The translations under genes were made by a program, and so were the position numbers. A stretch of DNA of 64,000 bases from positions 62,001 through 126,000 of the forward strand of contig NZ_MYFO02000006.1 of assembly GCF_004514475.2 (NCBI RefSeq), written 5' to 3'. This document shows positions 61,728 through 64,000 of this stretch, one piece after another. Within the stretch, counting starts at the first letter, position 1. The number at the start of each line of letters is the position of its first letter. Origin of the DNA: Paenibacillus athensensis. Lineage in GTDB: Bacteria > Bacillota > Bacilli > Paenibacillales > NBRC-103111. Under the pieces are notes generated by a model, which saw only the letters and a program-made list of their open reading frames with translations, ran no database searches and was not told where the DNA came from.

Positions 61728-62468
61728 CTAATCTACCAAGATATACCCGCGAATGACCTCGGCGACACCATGTTCTTCATTCGTCACCGTCACCCGGTCG
61801 GCGAGCAGCTTGACGCTATCCTGCGCATTGCCCATCGCAACGCCAAGTCCGGCGGCCCGCAGCATCGCCACATCGTTTTCGCTGTCGCCCATCGCTACAA
61901 CCTCGTTCATCGTAATGCCCAGCAGCTCGCAAACCGCGGCCAGGCCGCTGGCTTTGCTGACGCCGAGCGGATTCAGCTCAATATTGTACGGATGCGAGTT
62001 CGTAATTTCGAGCTCCTTCCAGCTTTCCACGATGTTGCGCACCTCGGCCAATATCCGCACATCCTCATAATAAAATCCGAATTTCAGCCACTCCACGCTG
62101 TCGAGCTGCTCCGTCCATTCGTCGCGATTGTACAGACGGTCGACCGCATACGCCCACCACCAGGTGTTATGACGAACGGCCAAGGCATGCAGCCTGCGCA
62201 CATACTCGGGGTCCATCAGCTGGCGGCGCAGCAGCGTATCGGGCGCGCTCCACACCTCGCTGCCGTTGACAGCAACAATGGGCGACGTCAAGCCCAATTC
62301 CTCTATATAGGGCACAATGCTGCGCATCCCCCGGCCCGTGGCCAGCATAACGGTAACGCCGGCAGCTTGAGCTTCGGCAATCGCCTGTTTGTTTTCTGCA
62401 GAAATTTCCTTCGCTTCATTCAGCAGCGTGCCGTCCATATCCAGCGCCAGCAGCTTGTATCGTGTCAT
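61728..62468 (-). CDS. Cof-type HAD-family hydrolase
   Basis: 246 aa. Phosphatase of the Cof/HAD IIB group. Motif I LALDMDGTLLN at the N-terminus, motif II VMLATGRG, motif IV GDSENDVAMLRAAG near residue 195, with the C2-type cap between. Likely substrates are sugar phosphates or flavin-type phosphates. It precedes the DUF456 gene by 34 bases and follows the asparagine synthetase gene by 20. Confidence 0.94.
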   Translation of the reverse strand: MTRYKLLALDMDGTLLNEAKEISAENKQAIAEAQAAGVTVMLATGRGMRSIVPYIEELGLTSPIVAVNGSEVWSAPDTLLRRQLMDPEYVRRLHALAVRHNTWWWAYAVDRLYNRDEWTEQLDSVEWLKFGFYYEDVRILAEVRNIVESWKELEITNSHPYNIELNPLGVSKASGLAAVCELLGITMNEVVAMGDSENDVAMLRAAGLGVAMGNAQDSVKLLADRVTVTNEEHGVAEVIRGYILVD

Positions 62469-62488
62469 GTCGTAATTCGCTCCTTCTT

Positions 62489-64000
62489 CTAGTTGACGGC
62501 TGCTGCCGTGCGTACCGGCAGCTCATCCATATAAGTTGTATGCCACAGAGCAAACATATAAATCGTCCAGATGTGGCGGGCAAAATCGCCTTGTCCGCTG
62601 CGATGCTTTTGCGCCAGACGCTCCACTGCCGCCATATTGATGTAATCCTCGATGCCGCTAGCCTTGATCTGCTCGACCAGCTCCCCGCCTGTCGGTCCCT
62701 TCAGCCAATCGCGCAGCGGAACGGGAAATCCGAGCTTCGGCCGGTTAAGAATGAAATCGGGAATGATGCCTTCCATCGCTTTGCGGAATATATACTTCGT
62801 CGTGCCGCCGGCAATCCGGTATTTGGCCGGAATGCGACGCGCCACCTCGTACAGCTCTTTGTCGAGGAACGGCACGCGCAGCTCCAGCGAATGGGCCATC
62901 GTCATTTTGTCCGCCTTCATCAGAATATCGCCGGGCATCCACAGGTTCAGGTCAATGTATTGCATCCGGCTGACCGGATCAAGATGACGGGTTTTGGCGT
63001 AATAATCGCCGGCGATTTGCAGCGGATTCTTGTAAGAGCGCAGCATTTCGCGGTCGAGACGCAATACTTCGGCCTTCATATCCTCGGAAAAAATTCTGGC
63101 GTTGCCGATAAAACGCTGCTCCAGCGGTGTCGTGCCACGCAGCAAGTAGTTGCGTCCCTTGACGCCGCTTGGCATCATCCGCGCCAGCCGGTTGAGCATC
63201 CGTTTCACACTGCCGGGCAGCCGCTCGACCGGCGCCAGCGACAACGGCTCGCGGTAAATCCGGTAGCCGCCGAACAGCTCATCCGCGCCTTCGCCGGAGA
63301 GCACGACGGTCACATGCTCACGCGCCAGCTGCGCAACGTGGTACAAAGCAATGGCCGAAGGATCGGCCACAGGCTCATCCTGGTGCCAGACCGCGCGCGG
63401 CAAGCAAGCGAAGAAGTCTTCCTTGGTGATGATTTTGGCATAATGGTCCGTACCGAGCGCCTGCGCCGTCTGCGCCGCAATCGTCGTTTCATTGTTGGGT
63501 CCTTCGAAGCCGACGCTGAACGTGCGAATCGGCTCGATGTTGCGCATATGCGTAGCAATCGCCGTGGAGTCGATGCCGCTGGACAGGAAGCAGCCGCGTT
63601 CGACGTCACTGACCATATGGTGCGCCACCGAATCCTTGAGCATCTCGCGAAGCTGCTCGACATACTCCTCGAACGGACGGTCGACCGGCTCGAACATCGG
63701 GTCCCAATAACGCTGAATCGTCATTTCCCCGTCATAGGTCACTTTGACGTAATGAGCAGGCGGCAGCTTCTGGATGCCGTAGAACATCGTATGGGGCTCC
63801 GGCACGTATTGAAAGGTCAAATAATTCATCAGACTGTCCGTATGAATCAGCCGGTTCATGCCCTCGGCCGCCAGCAGGCTCTTGATTTCGGAGCCAAAGA
63901 CGAACTGTCGGTCGTTGACATGATAGTAAAACGGCTTGATGCCGAAGTGGTCGCGCGCGCCAAACAGTTGTTTTTTGCGTTTATCCCAGATTACAAAACC
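62489..64000 (-). CDS. asnB: Asparagine synthetase (glutamine-hydrolysing) AsnB, N-terminus cut by window edge
   Basis: At least 503 aa visible. It makes asparagine from aspartate and glutamine. The end of the glutaminase domain is seen (GFVIWDKRKKQLFGARDHFG, GSEIKSLLA), then the synthetase domain with the ATP-binding loop LSSGIDSTAIA and LSGEGADELFGGYRIY. The catalytic N-terminal Cys lies outside the window. An internal ATG at 63859 is not the true start, since the frame runs on with family sequence to the edge. It could also act on wall or peptide amidation. Confidence 0.95.
   Translation of the reverse strand, partial: GFVIWDKRKKQLFGARDHFGIKPFYYHVNDRQFVFGSEIKSLLAAEGMNRLIHTDSLMNYLTFQYVPEPHTMFYGIQKLPPAHYVKVTYDGEMTIQRYWDPMFEPVDRPFEEYVEQLREMLKDSVAHHMVSDVERGCFLSSGIDSTAIATHMRNIEPIRTFSVGFEGPNNETTIAAQTAQALGTDHYAKIITKEDFFACLPRAVWHQDEPVADPSAIALYHVAQLAREHVTVVLSGEGADELFGGYRIYREPLSLAPVERLPGSVKRMLNRLARMMPSGVKGRNYLLRGTTPLEQRFIGNARIFSEDMKAEVLRLDREMLRSYKNPLQIAGDYYAKTRHLDPVSRMQYIDLNLWMPGDILMKADKMTMAHSLELRVPFLDKELYEVARRIPAKYRIAGGTTKYIFRKAMEGIIPDFILNRPKLGFPVPLRDWLKGPTGGELVEQIKASGIEDYINMAAVERLAQKHRSGQGDFARHIWTIYMFALWHTTYMDELPVRTAAAVN

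Noticed and set aside
1-64000. CRISPR array, prophage or rRNA operon
   Set aside because: No regularly spaced direct repeats, no run of phage structural genes, no rRNA-like sequence was seen. The glucosaminidase gene at 34801 is lysin-like but stands alone.

Overview
The window comes from a spore-forming, moderately G+C-rich Firmicute, most likely Paenibacillaceae. The evidence is a sporulation checkpoint gene (sda) with DnaA boxes, a Spo0E-family gene, dnaB-dnaI, sdhCAB, yuiB/yumB/yumC/yuzB/yutI-type neighbours as in Bacillus, strong AGGAGG ribosome sites, TTGACA/TATAAT promoters, and futalosine-type radical SAM genes.

1-2.5 kb: a NitT/TauT-type ABC transporter (its ATPase is cut by the window edge) behind a guanidine-I (ykkC) riboswitch, so it probably moves guanidinium or a related compound. 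2.8-12.6 kb: a defence region. A complete four-gene Wadjet operon (jetD-jetA-jetB-jetC) faces away from an A+T-rich, overlapping pair that encodes an ABC-type ATPase and a TOPRIM/RloB-like protein. 12.7-22.5 kb: housekeeping. It holds sdhCAB with a divergent LysR regulator, a ktrB-ktrA-CPA1 antiporter operon under a c-di-AMP (ydaO) riboswitch, and a CPBP membrane protease. 22.7-34 kb: uvrC, trxA, a MerR gene with its own operator, a small YqzM-like protein, dnaB-dnaI, yuiB, hemQ, a type II NADH dehydrogenase behind a Rex-like site, yumC and sda.

34-44.9 kb: small membrane proteins, a glucosaminidase, a GH8-like exported protein, an unknown two-gene membrane unit, an orphan BtrH_N/papain-fold-like protein, an A-type Fe-S carrier, Spo0E, two tandem MqnE-type enzymes, a FAD oxidoreductase, yuzB and a NifU-domain protein. 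45-59.4 kb: more accessory. It has two copies of a 177-nt hairpin repeat, a HEPN protein, a DMT transporter, a UbiD-type decarboxylase, CtaA, an ECF42-type sigma factor with its DGPF partner, a thioredoxin-like protein, an SPFH protein with a ribbon-helix-helix partner, a frameshifted Fic gene, a 23-residue peptide gene, a copper-amine-oxidase-like lipoprotein, a DUF2515 protein and a small element with inverted-repeat ends. 59.4-64 kb: a MurJ/SpoVB-like flippase, a DUF456 protein, a HAD phosphatase and asparagine synthetase (cut by the window edge).

Two metabolic themes recur. One is respiration and quinone/heme supply (Sdh, NDH-2, YumC, HemQ, CtaA, MqnE, UbiD). The other is sensing by RNA (guanidine and c-di-AMP riboswitches). 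The least explained signals are the 177-nt repeat, the ATPase/TOPRIM pair beside Wadjet, a putative small RNA upstream of yumC, the papain-fold-like orphan and the 37.2-38.4 kb membrane unit.
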